Shown here: in pieces, positions 34,074-46,858 of the stretch
How positions within the stretch are numbered: the first letter of the stretch is position 1
Layout: each line of letters opens with the position of its first letter
Assembly (NCBI GenBank): GCA_026826555.1
Contig: JAKSZT010054581.1
Coordinates: 2,610,434 to 2,674,433 of the forward strand
Origin: Tolypeutes matacus
Lineage: Eukaryota > Chordata > Mammalia > Cingulata > Chlamyphoridae
Direction: 5' to 3'
DNA: 64,000 bases
Notes under the pieces: model-generated
Database searches by the model: none
Told to the model about the DNA's origin: nothing
The model's input: the letters and a program-made list of their open reading frames with translations, nothing else
Position numbers and translations under genes: made by a program

Positions 34074-36468
34074 TGATATTACTGGGTTTGTTGGTACAGG
34101 GTTAACAAGTGGGAAGATGAGGAAGGGTAGGTTAGAATACCCAGGGCATGTAACTAGGTATCTTGTCATCCCATGACCCAAGACAGGGGAGTGTCATATG
34201 CCCCAGGGGGATGGGGAGGAAGGAACAGAAAAGATCAAATGAGGCATTTAGTGGTCATGGGAAATGATCTTCATTACCTTAGAGAAATGGACACAGAACA
34301 TAGTAATAAATATCATCAAAAAATATTAACTGTACCGTCTAAAATGTAAACTATACTGTAAACCATTGACAATTTTTAGTAGCTATGTTTCAATATCTGT
34401 ATAACAGTTAAAACAACAAAAGGTTGTTACAAAAAAAGGTTGTAATATGGGGTGGGGAAGGGGGAGGGAGGTTGGGTGTATGGAAATCTCTAGTATTCCG
34501 TGTGTGAATTTTCTGTGACCTAAAACTTCTTTGAAAACTAAATGAAAATTTGGGAAACACTGGGAATGAGAGGGGGTAGGTGTCACGGTACACACTGGAC
34601 ATCCAATAAAAATAAGATAATAATTATAATAATAATTTAAAATAAAAAATAAAACATTTTAAAAAATTAAAATTTAAAAATTATTTTTCTTTTGTTTTTT
34701 TCCCATTTTATTTTTTTGAATATCTCAATCCATTAATTATATTTTATTTTTAGTTCTTTTTTTCTGAGTTTCCTTGTATTTTATCTCCTGCATTTAAGCT
34801 TACCATTATTATTTCATTTTCCTATTAATTGTATTTGGTTATTATATGGGCTTCATCTTCAAGGAAGGTTTAGGTCACAGAAGGGTTACAATGGGGATTG
34901 CAGATGATCATTGGTTGGAGATGTCTGGGATGGGGGATTCATGGGAGTAAGTTCACCTGGATATACATGAAAGACATATAAAATTGTTCAAATGATCGAG
35001 GGATAGGGCATGGTCACGGTGGGTAGACCATCACTCAATAAATGAGGGAATACTGAATTCCCAGCCTGGAGAGCTCTGCCACATTCTCCAAGGGAGCAGT
35101 AACAGTCCCCCAAGTGCAGGGGCAGTGTCTGGCAAAAGAGGATGGCCTACTGTTGTGTTCTTGTTATTGATGACTAGCCTTATAAGTCTATGCTCTTGTA
35201 ATTGAAACTTGGCCTACTGTTATGGCATGCCTAAGAGTTGCCACCTCAGAGTCTCCTTGTTGCTCAAAAGTGGCCTCTCTCTAAGCCAAATGAATGCATT
35301 ACCTCCCCCCAAACGTGGGATATGACTCACAGGGATGAGCCTCCCTGGCAACAAGGAACTAATACCAAGTGCCAACTGGAAACCTGACTGGGAAAAAACC
35401 TTGAATAAAAGGGGGAAAAGGTAAATACAAATGAGTTCATGTGGCTAAGAGACTTCAAAGAGAGTCAGGAGGTCATCCCAGAGATTACACTTACGCACAC
35501 CTCAGTAGGATCTCATAGAACAACAAAGTGGATATCACCCCACACAGAGGGACTCCTGAAGGCTCTGGAGACACCCAGGTCCTATATAAGGGGGGATAAC
35601 CCCAGAGATTGATGCCTTATCAGTGGGCTCTATTGTGGGAATTGTGCTCCTGAGAATGACAGTAAGTCTTCCCTGCACATGGTCCTTTAGTCTCTTCTAA
35701 TCAAACCTATATGTGAGGCTGGGGTTTGTAGGTGTACTTCCAGAGACTGGAGCCTCTGGCCTGCCTATGTGCCAGCCACGCCAGGAATCTTGGTGGAGCT
35801 GCAACTCCTACTCTATAGCTCAATGGACTCACCCAAGTCAGCTGGTGAGGAGACCAGGATGATGGACAACGGACATCCCAGGGAATGGCAAGAGCCTGCA
35901 GCTGAAGGCAGGATAATCTCATCCACCATATCCATGGGATATAAGCCCACTCTCACTTGGAGATGAGGTGGACATCACCATTCCAGTTCCCTCAGGATTG
36001 GGGGAAGAGCTATGGACTAGAGTAAACTTAATGGTATTCTGTTGTAGACATATTGTGATTCAAGCAATGGAAGAAATTATAACAGTGAAGTGATGCCAGT
36101 GGCCATTAGATGCTTTTGGGGCAGGGAGGGGAAGGGCAGTTCTAATACAGGGGCTTTTACAGGACTTAGGGATTGCCCTGAGTGATGTTGTGGCAATGGA
36201 TATAGACCATTTTACATCAGTGTATACCATGCAGAACTGTGTGGGAGAGAGTGTGGTCTACGAGGTGAACTGTGGTCTATGCTTAGTGGCAAAGCTCCAG
36301 GATGTGTATATCCATTGCAGGTGATGTGCCACACTAATGAATGATGTTTATGTGAGATTTTATGGGACGTATGGGAGGTGGAGATCATGGGAATCCCTGT
36401 AATTTTTGTGTAATATTTATGTAATCTAAGCATCTTTTAAAAAAATATATATATTAAAATATATTTTT
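34074..36468 (+). mobile_element. Nested L1 insertion consisting only of the long type-1 3' UTR
   Basis: A 2395-bp copy of the 3' UTR in the order seen at 6075-8450: G-rich tract (34447-34474), long AT-rich junction (34605-34700), TATA-like motif (35581-35595), and the terminal region. The terminal portion ending in tttacccataat is lacking. It is flanked by aaaaaag at 34067-34073 and 36469-36475, and the host L1 ORF2 reads through when it is removed. Confidence 0.88.
35581..35595 (+). promoter_or_regulatory. TATA-like motif inside L1 3' UTR (copy 3)
   Basis: Third identical copy of the motif, within the tail-only insertion at 34074-36468. Conservation across copies reflects the source element; use as a promoter is inference. 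Confidence 0.3.
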
Positions 36469-37156
36469 AAAAAAGACTGAAATTATACAAAGCAACTTTC
36501 AGATCATTAAGGAATGAAGCTGGAACACATAATAGATGAGTAAGTGGAAAATTCACAAGTGTGTGAAAGCTAAACAACACAGTCATAAACAATCCATGAG
36601 TCAAAGAAGAAATTGCAAGTGACATTTTTCTATATATTGTGATGTATGAAATTGAGAATGCAACTTATCAAAACTTATGGAATACAGTGAAGGCAGTTCT
36701 GAGAGGGAAATTTTATCCCTAAACTACTATATTGAAAAAGAAAAAAGAGCTAAAATCATAGATCTAATGAATTACTGGAGTAACTGAAAAAATAGCAAAA
36801 ATTCCCAAAGCAAGCAGAAGGAAATAAATAATAAAGAATAGAGCAGAAATGAATGGAATTGAGAATAAAAAAATGATAGAGAAAACCAGCAAAGCCAAAA
36901 CCTGGTTCTTTGAGAACAATAAAATTGGCAAATGCTTAGCAAGACTAACAAAGAATAAAAGAGAAGATGCAACTCAATAAATAAATGAAATGGGGGAAAT
37001 TATAACTGCACAATATTAAAAGGGATCATAAGATGATATTATGAGAAACTGTATGCTAATAAGCTAGAAAACCTAGATGAAATTGACTAATTCCTAGAAA
37101 CACACAACCTACACCAATGTCACAAGAAATACAAGAACTTAACAAATCCACTATAT

Positions 37157-37257
37157 ATATATATATATATATATTATTGTGGGTAAAAATCAAAATTTTC
37201 ACAATACATACCAATATTTGTAAAATTATATATAAATATATATGCATATATGTGCAT
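37157..37257 (-). mobile_element. 101-bp L1 tail-only insertion
   Basis: It contains only the last hundred bases of the type-1 L1 3' UTR in reverse orientation, with a (TA)n tail in place of poly(A). Flanked by tccactatat at 37147-37156 and 37258-37267. The host ORF2 text continues on both sides. Confidence 0.8.
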
Positions 37258-37794
37258 TCCACTATATTTAAAGAAATTCAATCATCAAAAATCTCCCAAC
37301 AAAGAAATGTCCAGGACCAGATGGACTTACAGGTGAATTCTACCAAGCATTTCAAGAAGTAGTAATTGCAATCTAGATTAAACTCATTCAAAAAATTCAA
37401 TAGGAGGGAAAATTACCCAACACATTTTGTGAAGCTAACATGACTCTAATACCAAAGCCAGATAAGGATATTACAGAAACGGAAAATTATAGACCAAACT
37501 CTCTAATGAACATAGATGCAAAATTCTCAAAATAATACTTACAAATAGAATCCAATAGCACATCAAAAGATATACTCTACAAACATACGGAAATTATTCC
37601 TGGTATGCAAGTGTGGTTCAACATAAGAAAATTATTTAATGTGATGCACCACATTAACAAATTGAAGGAAAAATCACATGATCACCTAGATCAATGCAGA
37701 AAAGTCATTCAACAATATCTAGCATTGGTTCTTGATAAAAACACCTAGAAAGATGGAAATAGAAGGAAAATTCCTCAACATGATAAAGGACATA

Positions 37795-38219
37795 TATATT
37801 AGTCAGGGTTCTCTAGGGAAACAGAATCAACAGGAGATATCTATCAATAACATGAGATTTTATAAGAGTCTCTCACATGACCATGGGGATGTACTACTTC
37901 AGGTTCTGCAGGCAGGCTGCAAACCAGAGGCTCAGATGAAAGACCAATGAAGGTCCTTGATTTGTTTCAGGAAACCCCAGCTGTCCAAAGACAAGCTAGG
38001 AAAGTCTGAATGCTGAAATCACCTACCCTTTTAAGGTGTTCAAATGATTGGATAAAGCATCAGTCATTGCTGATAGCACTCTCCCTGACTGATGTATGCA
38101 ATAAACTCAGTGGTGACTAAAATCCATAAATGTCCTTGTGTTACAATTATCCCAGTGCTTACTTGACCAAACAACTTGGCACAGTTACCTAAAGTTGACA
38201 CTTTAGCCTAACCATCACA
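37795..38219 (-). mobile_element. Solo LTR, same family as 9904-10353, opposite orientation
   Basis: Reverse complement of the LTR at 9904: plus-strand start tattagtcagggttctct and end cctaaccatcaca. Flanks acata (37790-37794) and gcata (38220-38224) form a 5-bp duplication with one mismatch. It sits in the reverse transcriptase region of an L1 ORF2, whose text rejoins when it is removed. Confidence 0.8.
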
Positions 38220-38972
38220 GCATATATGAAAAACCCCAAGCAATCATTGTACTCAAAGGGGAAAGCTTTAAAGCTTTCCTTCTTAGATTGGGAATGAGAC
38301 AAGTAGACCCACTGTCTCCACAGTTATTCAATATTGGGTTAGAAGTTTTAGCTAGAACAATTAGGAAAAAAATAAAAGGTATCCAAGTAGGAAAAGAGGA
38401 AGTAAAACTCACTATTCATGGATGCCATGATCCTATATTTTAAAAATTCTGAAATGTCTATGACAAAGCACCTTGAGTAAATAACTGAGTTCAACAAAGT
38501 GACAGGAAGATCAACACACAAAAATCAATAATGTTTCTGTATCATTGTATTGAACAATTTGAGGAGGAAATCAGGAAAAAGTTTCCATTTACAATAACAA
38601 TAAGACTCAAATACCTAAGAATCAATATAACCAAAGAAGTACAAGACCTATATTCAGAAAACTGTAAAACAATTCTAAAAGTAACCAAAGACCTAAGCTA
38701 ATAGAAAGATATACTGTGTTCATGGATTGGAAGACTAAATATCATGAAGATGTCAATCCTACCTAAGCTGATTTCTAGATTCAATGCAGTATCAATAAAA
38801 ATTCCAACAGCCTATTTTATAGGAATAGAAAAGGCAATTATCAAATTTATTTGAAGGGAAAATGCTCCTAAATAGCCAAAACATTTAAAAATGAGCAGTG
38901 ATGTGGGAGGGCTTTCACTTCCTGACCTTGAAACATATTACAAAGCTAGAGTGGTCAAAACAGTATGATATT

Positions 38973-39129
38973 TGCTTACAAAAATGTTATATAAATATAT
39001 ATTTTAAGAGGTGCTTAGATTACCTAAAATATTACACGGAACCTACCAGGATTCCCATGTTCCCCACCTCCCACTCTTCCCACCACATCTTTACCCATAA
39101 TAAAAAATAAATAAATTAAAAAAAAACCC
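38973..39129. mobile_element. Twin-primed (5'-inverted) 157-bp L1 tail insertion
   Basis: A perfect 16-bp duplication aaaacagtatgatatt flanks it (38957-38972 and 39130-39145). The first 117 bp (38973-39089) are the L1 3' UTR in reverse orientation; the last 40 bp (39090-39129) are the terminal tttacccataat plus A-rich tail in forward orientation. The UTR between the two pieces is missing. This is the classical product of twin priming. Confidence 0.93.
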
Positions 39130-39925
39130 AAAACAGTATGATATTGGCATAAAGATAAACATATCAATCAGTGGAATAGAATTGAAAGTACAGAAATAAA
39201 CCCTCATTTCTACAGCCAATTAGTTTTCAATAAACCTGCCAAATCCATGTTAATAGGACAAAACTGTCTCTTCAACAAATGGCACTGGGAGAACAGGATA
39301 TTCATAACTAAAAGAATGAAAGAGAATGCCTAACTCACTCCCAGCACAAGAATCAACTCAAAAACCTAAATAAAAAAGCTAGTACTATAAAACTACTAGA
39401 AGAAAATGTAGGGAAACATCTTAAAGATCTTCTGATAGGTGATGGTTTCTTGGAGCTTACACCCAAAGCACAAGTAATAAAAGGAAAAATAGATAAATGG
39501 ACCTCCTCAAAATTAAACACTATTGTACTTCAAAGGACTTCATCAAATGGATGAAAAGGCAGCCAAATCAATGGGAGAAAATATTTGGAAATAACATATC
39601 CAATTAAAGTTTAATATCCATGATATAAGAAGAGATGGTACAACTCAACAATTAAAAGAGAAATGACATGATTAAAAAATGGGTAAATATCTTGAAAAGA
39701 CATTTATCCAAAGAAGAAATACAAATGATAAAGAAACAAATGAAAAAATGTTCAACATCACTAGTGATTAGGGAAATGCAAATCAAAGCTACAATGAGAC
39801 ATCATTTCACACCTATTAGAATGGCCACTATTAAAAAGATAGAGAACTACAAGTATTGGAGAGGATGCAGAGAGATAGCAACACTTATTCACTGTTGGTG
39901 GGAATGTAGAATGGTACAAGCAGAT

Positions 39926-42900
39926 CAGCCAGTGGTAAGACAGCAGCACCCAGCACCCAGGACACCAACTGGCCCCTCTTCCTCCACCCTGGGCTGTATC
40001 TGGAATACTGAGAACCAGGGGCTTCCAGGTTTCAGGTCAATCCCCTGCTGACTCCATCCAGAGCCAGGTATATGCATGAATGTCCAGGGGGTTTGTGGGC
40101 ATAAGCACAGAACACTATTCTATGCCTCTATTTCATTTCTTAGTAATTCTTTTCTGGTTTTTACATCTTATATTATAAATTTGGGTACCTCAAGCTTTCT
40201 CTCCTCCAAAGGGATTCCAGTACTTTAACTGGCAAAATAAATCTTAGCTAGAAAAAAAAATATTCTGTTTTGCCCCATAGCTGTAGAGAAGCATATTATA
40301 TTCTGCTTGATAAAACTGTCTTTTTGATATCATTCTTAGTAAAGGAGCCTGTAAGTCACCTGGACTTTAAGGTGGCCATTAGATCCTGTGAAGGAAACAT
40401 TCAGACTTCAACCCTCTCTCATTCTCAATAATCATCTAACCTGCTAATTCAAAGTCCTGGTAATAATATCTAAAGTAATATTGTTTGGGAAAGTTAAATA
40501 CTTTCTTTGTATTGTGCATGAAGAGAGGTAAATAAAAATATGAATATGCTAGATATGATTTTTTATTTAAATGGAGTTCCAAGGTCTTTCTCATTGAAAT
40601 GTAATTTCTGAACAGCTGAAAAAAAATTTCCCCATGGAAAAGCACATGTGATTAGAGAATGGACACTGGGATTCACTCAGCATCACTCTGAAGCTCAACA
40701 GCCTTGGAGGTGTGGCCCTGCTGGTCAGGCCCTCAGTGGGCACAGAAGCTGACAAGAGTATGAAGCTGACAAGGAGCTAGACCTCCCCTACAGAGCCTCT
40801 GGTCAATGTTCAGATTGATTTGATAGTTTATTGTGAAGCCCATGTGACAGTATGACCCAGTGGCCACCAGTCAAAAGTGGACAGGCTGAAAGGGCCTCCT
40901 TTCTCAGGTGTCTTCATAGATATCTACTTAATCAATAAGTAGATGGGAGCAGGCATTTGTAAAGCTTTTGTAGATTAACCCATTCCTTTGCTGACTTCTT
41001 CCCCTGGACCAAATGAGGTTCTGTTCCGTCAGAGTGGAACAAACACAAAAAACCCACCAGCCCTCATGTAAAAGCCAAGCAGAAGGAGTCACACTGATCA
41101 CATCAAGACACCTGTGATCTGGAGCTGTTGGAGGGCAGCTTTCCCTGAGGAAAGTAGCCCCAGGAGACCTCAGGCCACCTCACTTCCTCCCTTCCCTTGG
41201 TCCAACTTTCACTGCTGGGACACATTCTTCCTGGCAGAAATGAATGTAATCCCTTCCCATGGGGAATCAAGTCCAGTGGGGCCCTGCTGCTTAACCAGCA
41301 GAGCTTGAACAGAGCAACCCTGGGATGGTGCATGACTACCTTGGCCAGCTGGGATTTCTTGTAGGTCAAGCAGCCTCAGTGTAAAGAGAAGATTCACTGT
41401 CAGAGACTGAGTGAGCTATACTATTACCCTAAATGTGGGCCTCTGCTGGGTGACTCTCACTGCACTCTAGGCCAGTGGGAGCCCAAAGATACAGTAAAAA
41501 CTCATCCTCTGACATATCAGATTGCACTAGATTTATTACCTGTTTCAACATGATGTCTCTGCTCTCAGGAGCCTCCCAGCTGTGTAGGTGAAACTCCTCA
41601 GTTACCAGTGCCTTCCTCTGTGTCCTGAACTACCTTTGAAGCCTGGCACTTCTGTCTTTGAGGGGAAAGCACAGCCATACCTGTGATTCATTTAACAAAC
41701 CCATCTGTCGATGGCTGTGCCCTGTTATCAAGAACCTGGACTGTCAGGACACTTCTGTCTTTGAGGGGAAAGCACAGCCATACCTGTGATTCATTTAAGA
41801 AACCCATCTGTCGATGGCTGTGCCCTGTTATCAAGAACCTGGACTGTCAGGAGTCAGGATTTGTGCTCTTCCCCTCAGCTGTTCTTAAGAGTCCACCATG
41901 GGTATCTGGGTGACACCTGGAGCTCTGGGGAAATGGAGGATAACTGAGAAACATCCAAAACTGAAAACAGAGTATCATCCCACAATTGATCTGGACCAAC
42001 ATGTTCTAGATGAAGCCAAAGAATGATGTTCAAAATCCTTAAAAAGATGGTGGCTGGAAGCTGGAGCAGGGCCTTGGAGTGATAGGGCAGGGCCAGGGAT
42101 TAACTCCTTAGGTCCAGATCATAGGGAAGCCCAGAGAGGACCCTCAGGTGAGTTCAAGGCAGGGACTTTACTATCTGCACTGGAAGAGCTGCAGCGTTTA
42201 ACTGGAAATGCTGTGCCCTGCATGCCTGTGGGTCATCAGTCTTAGCGACCACCTCCTTCCCCCACCCCTGACATGTCACATATTTCAACTGTTCCCAGCA
42301 GATAGGTTCTAACCCTCTGGGCATAACCACAGTGCAAGACTTTGGATAAAGACCACCACCATCCCAGGGGTTGTGAGTTCTAAGGGCTTGGGGCTGGGTA
42401 TTTCTTTCAGTATATGCCAGTAACAACACAACTGAGTGTGTAAACTGGTGAACTCCCCAAACAATGGATCTGAGAACCAAAGAGCCACAGTGTCATCTTG
42501 GCCAGTGAGGAAGAGTGAATTTTCCTTCCATGGCAAAGCATAAGGATACTGATCCAGACACCAGAGCTCACTATGAATCATCAGGAACCAGTCAGAGGGG
42601 AGTAATCTCCAAGGACCTGACACAGAGGCTGGCAACCTTCTGGGGAATTTCTGGATAAAAACAAATTCTGCAAGGATTTCAGGAATGCTAGAAAAGCCAG
42701 CTTAGAGGGAGGGATAAAGTTTATGAAATGAGGTCAGTTGTGGCTTTGGAAGCTGCATCACAAATGTTGCCCCAGAATCAATATAACAGAAAAAGGAATT
42801 TTGAGTTCAGAGCCTAGGATCCCAGAAGGGTTCAAATCTAAGAGAAAGGATGGACCATGGATTCCTTAGCAGGGGTTTGATGATGCACACTCCTGCCCAC

Positions 42901-43779
42901 CCTCTGGCCATTTGCTAACAATCTTATGGCCTTTTACATAGCACATTGTAAGTTTTGATATTTTTACACTTCCCCACCCCCACTTATAGCGTGTGCAATT
43001 CCAGAGTTCATCTCAAAAGCTATGAGCTGTTAACTGGTGATCATAGAAACCTCTGCATGAGAAGCAGAACACATTTCCTTTTCCTTCAAAGATGTAGAGA
43101 AGAAGCCACTGTCCTAGGTCAGGAATGGTCCTTGTTAATGTAATTTTTAGAGACACCCACACTTGCTATGTCCTGTGAAAGCCCATTCAAACTTAAATTC
43201 CTGGAGTTTTGATGGCCTGTCTCAGCTATGCACTACACTGGCACATGATAGATGTTCTGTAACTATTTGGAGGATAAGGGGAGATTTTTGAATCTATTTT
43301 CCTGCCCCAAATTTCCCTGGGCCCTCATTGCACATCAAACTGTACCTTGAGCGCAACATGCTGCCTTATTCTCTGCAAGTGACAGGTGCATCTATTCTTC
43401 CCACCAACACTATTCTACTGATGGGTAGGTGTACAGCCTAGTCCACACCCACATGTAGCTAAGCACCCCTGTTTGAGGTTCCAGGAAGAATTCTGAGCCA
43501 GTTTCTCACTAAACCTCATTATCTTGACCTTTGATTGTGGGGTGGGAGCAGGCAGGAATGGGGCAGAATAACTTAGAAGTGGTGGTGGTGGGGGTGGATG
43601 CTCTCAAAGGCTGCCTCTAAGGTCCCAGCCTCCACTTTCTCCTCAGTGTGCCCTGGGCATCTTCTAGAGCTGTCATTGACATTTTTTACCTCACAGGAGG
43701 AAGCTCCTAGGTCAGCCTTCTAGTGGAAACCATCAGATGTGTGGGACAAAAAGTTTAGCCTCCCCTTCCTCAGTCAGAG
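39926..43779. other. Largely single-copy non-coding interval
   Basis: More GC-rich than the flanks, with few recognisable repeats. It includes the 103-bp tandem duplication (41648-41853) and a 9-bp hairpin at about 40921-40943. Long minus-strand open frames at 42154-42635 show no recognisable domain or splice context and are not called. Confidence 0.5.
41648..41853. repeat. 103-bp tandem duplication with internal inverted repeat
   Basis: Two adjacent units (41648-41750 and 41751-41853) differ at a single position (aacaaac versus aagaaac). Each contains gcacagccat and its reverse complement atggctgtgc about 40 bases apart, so each unit could form a 10-bp stem. Near identity implies a recent duplication or an assembly duplicate. 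Confidence 0.93.
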
Positions 43780-43900
43780 CCAACCACTCCACTTTACCCA
43801 CTGCTCAGTAAAGAACAAAGTCCACATCACTTATCAGTTAGTCTTCAAGGCCCTGCTTGACTGTTGCCACAGTGATGACTACATATTAAATTCTCCTCCC
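43780..43900 (+). repeat. L2 LINE fragment
   Basis: The phrase agtcttcaaggccctgcttga with the preceding caaagtccacatcacttatc follows the order of the L2 3' region. Short and diverged. Confidence 0.45.
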
Positions 43901-44684
43901 CAGATTAGAAACAATTGTCTGCACAAGCCTTGAACCCATGAAGAAAAGAGATGAGATGATGGCTCCAAGTCTGTAGATTAACATCTGGGCAGATGATCGC
44001 CATCCCAATACTCTCCTTCCCACACTCCCAGCCAAGAGGAGGCTGTGAACATAATGGGCCAACCAGGCTTGCAATTTACTAGAAAACCAGCTCCTGCCTA
44101 AGGTGGGTCCATCCTTCATGCCCCTTCCAACAACCCAGCTTTCCCCAGCTCAGGCACACTGGGAGTGGAAGGTGCCATTGGGCTGCCCAGGAGGATCAGA
44201 ATATTTGTCCAGCCTTCATTCACTACCTTGTGACCCCTATCTTACCTTTGGGTGTCTCTTGTTAAATGGTCGGAGTCTTCTGTGGCAGAGGTTGAACTAA
44301 TTCCTGCAGCTTTGTAAAAAGGCTCTCACTGCCAGTTTTCCTGAGGTGAGAGCCTTGGGAAACAGCAAGAAAACATCTTGTCCTCCCAAGCATTCTGCTC
44401 AAGTGAGCTGGTATGGGGGCTGTCTCTAGAATGTGGGTGCCTGGTTACCAGGGTTCTAAGTTCTGTTGGGTTATATCTCTAAGGAAGTGAGGTTATTTGT
44501 TGGGACCCTATAATCTGTCCCAATTCCTTGGATAAAACCTCTCCTGAAGCTGATGACTCTTCAGCTTCCTCTCTCATGTAATCAGTTTACCTCTACAGTT
44601 ACACAAACATTCCCCTCCCTGTAGAACCTGGGAAATTCAGGATCCCACTATTTAGGAGATAGGGCTGGCTTCAGACCAATCTAA

Positions 44685-44830
44685 TTTTTCTGCCTTATCC
44701 ATGAATTTGGACAAGTCATGTGCCTCTTGGGCCTCCAGAGTCTCTTCACCAGAACCATAAAGATCATTCTAACTTCCACATCCTAGGGACTTTAGCAGAT
44801 GTATGAAATAGAATCTATAAAACTCATGAG
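44685..44830 (+). repeat. MIR SINE remnant
   Basis: Core region ttggacaagtcatgtgcctcttgggcctccagag and the following caccagaaccataaagatcattctaac match the MIR order (cytosine-rich core then 'catctgtaaaatgggga' equivalent). Confidence 0.6.
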
Positions 44831-44899
44831 CTAATGTGAAAGATCACTAATACATGAACTTTAGAGATGGAAGAATTACATGAAGGAATAGGAAGAAGC

Positions 44900-45000
44900 A
44901 GGGAGTTCAACAATACAGGTCTGGTTCTTGATGGTATGATTATGGGAAAGTAGCTTATCTTCTTGGTTTCATTTCCCAGTCTCCAAAATAATGGGCTTGA
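44900..45000 (+). repeat. MIR SINE remnant
   Basis: A second MIR-like core, gattatgggaaagtagcttatcttcttggtttcatttcc, followed by ctccaaaataatgggctt. Short and diverged. Confidence 0.5.
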
Positions 45001-45097
45001 AATTCAAGGAAAATCAATATCACCATCTGAATCAAAACCCTTCAATGGGAGTACCTATTATATTTAGAGTCATATTAAATGACTTCATTTAACTTAT

Positions 45098-45654
45098 GTT
45101 GTCAAAAGCCACCAAATAGCTTCCAAGGATCTCTGTCTCCTGATAAACAAGATCTTGTTTAATCTCTTCCTCTTAGGTGTGAACTGGACTTGGTGACTAT
45201 CTTCTTATCAATAGAATGTGGCCACACCTGTAATTTCTGTCTTGCTAGTTCTCTTTTACTGTCTATCCATCTATATCTATCTATATATCTATCTCTAAAT
45301 CTATACCTTTCTCTTATATCTCACTCTGGGGAAACAGGCTATGATGTGCAGAGGCCCATATTGGAAAACCTGAGGGAGGACCCAGATAACAGACAGAAAT
45401 GAATTCAACACCTCAGTCCAAACTGAATCCTGCCAATGACACATGAGTGACTTTGGAATCAGACCCTTCCAAGTTCAAGCCTGAGTTAGGACTACTCCTC
45501 AGTCTTGGAAGAAAAAAATGGATCAAAATCACACAGCTGAGCCTTTCCTGAATTCTTTGTTCACAGAAACTGTGCAATAACAAATATTTCTTGTTGTAAG
45601 TCCCTAAATTTTTGTGTAGTGCTGTCACATACTAACAGATAACTAATATAAATA
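45098..45654 (+). mobile_element. MLT1-like MaLR LTR
   Basis: Recognised by gaactggacttggtgact and aatagaatgtggcc near 45181-45223, the late part cagaaactgtgcaataacaaatatttcttgttgtaagtccctaaatttttg (45563-45613), and the end agataactaatata. A (ctat)n-rich patch lies at 45261-45300. The 5' limit is approximate. Confidence 0.7.
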
Positions 45655-45669
45655 GCCAGGCCCCATGAC

Positions 45670-46110
45670 CTGTTCCTCCCTTTCTCCTTCCCTCTCCACC
45701 TTTCCTCCCAAGCTCCCTCTATCTACAGTGGCCTCCTTTCTAATGTCTTCTAAGGTCAAAGTCACTTCAGACTCTGAGTTTTCAAACTTGTGCTTTCTCT
45801 TGGCACTCTTCACAGACTTGTGCAGGGAACATTCCAGTTTCTCATTCTGATTGCAGCATAAATATCACCTCAGTGACTCCTTTCAGGCTCACCCACAGAG
45901 TGTATTGCAGCACTTTACTTGATTTTCACTTGTTCTTCTATTTCACATGTATTTGTTTACTATTTTCTTCCATGTCTCCCTCCAGACTCTGAGCTCCTGG
46001 AAAGCAGGGAGAAAGTTGATCATTTTCAGCACAGGACCCAGGGCTTAGCCCAGCAGGTGGCCCTGGTGAGTGCTCAGGGCATAGTTGCTACATGAATGAA
46101 TTAGATGATT
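45670..46110 (+). repeat. L2 LINE 3' end
   Basis: Long collinear match in style to L2: acagtggcctcctttct, then tcacctcagtgactcctttcaggc, ttacttgattttcacttg, and the terminal ctctgagctcctggaaagcagggag followed by agtgctcagggcatagttgctacatgaatgaat. Confidence 0.75.
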
Positions 46111-46139
46111 ACTGAGCACTTCTACCAGAAGCACACCAG

Positions 46140-46844
46140 CTTATATTTTTTTAAATTAATGCTAAACTCCCCACAAAATTAAAAATCATTAAAGTCTATC
46201 TGAAAATAGAAGTTAAGACCAGCTACATAAAGAGAAAATATATTGACAATGGTGTCACCTAGAAAATAATAGTATCCAGAAGAGTTAGAATATAATATAC
46301 CTACAATCCAAAACCAAAAATAAATTGACCAAAAATATAGAAAAAGGGAATATGGCCAGACAATTCACAGATTAGTAACATCACGTGGTAAATAATTATA
46401 GATTGCATCATTGAAAATAAATAAAATTCAAATAAATAGCCAATACAACTTCACATATAAAAATTTTTCTTAATCTCTACCTAGTGGGGCCACAATATGT
46501 AAAAATGGAGATTCTCCACAAGTGTTAGTGGGGATGCACTTTGTCTAACCACTTGGAGGACATAATAGACACATGGGCAACATTTGAAAATATCCCCAAG
46601 CATATCCATTCTTTACATTCTTTTCATATCAACAAGTGTATGTCCCCAAAAATACCCACAGCACCATCAGTAATGGAAGGGAATTGTTGGAATGAAAGAA
46701 AATGTCAACCAAAAGGAGATGGGATTAAAAAAAGAAATCCACATGTAATACAAGTCAGCAGTAAACAGCAGTGAAACTGAGTGAACATATAATAGGCTAC
46801 ATTATATGTGTCCAAATGCAGATTTTCCAGGAATTATTTGAGTC
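46140..46844 (+). mobile_element. Old L1M-type fragment
   Basis: Degraded L1 ORF2 C-terminal text (ggatgcactttgtctaacc, ccccaagcatatccattctttac) and 3' sequence, without open frames. Its 3' part is the target of the SINE that follows. Confidence 0.55.
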
Positions 46845-46858
46845 AAAATGCAATATGC

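Larger units (their letters stand above)
36476..39925 (+). mobile_element. LINE-1 ORF2, continuation of the 32461 element (3' truncated)
   Basis: It resumes the endonuclease and continues through reverse transcriptase and the C-terminal domain to CWWEC-like text near 39893-39912, then stops abruptly in unrelated sequence without a 3' UTR. The catalytic FADD box reads FMDA (38415-38426), losing the second aspartate. It is interrupted by a tail fragment (37157-37257), a solo LTR (37795-38219) and a twin-primed insertion (38973-39129). Confidence 0.85.

Noticed and set aside
42154..42635. Overlapping minus-strand open frames of 108 codons with a WD40-like phrase (DDTVALWF)
   Set aside because: No full repeat, no splice sites at useful positions, no A-run, and two overlapping frames are equally open; most likely chance in GC-richer DNA.
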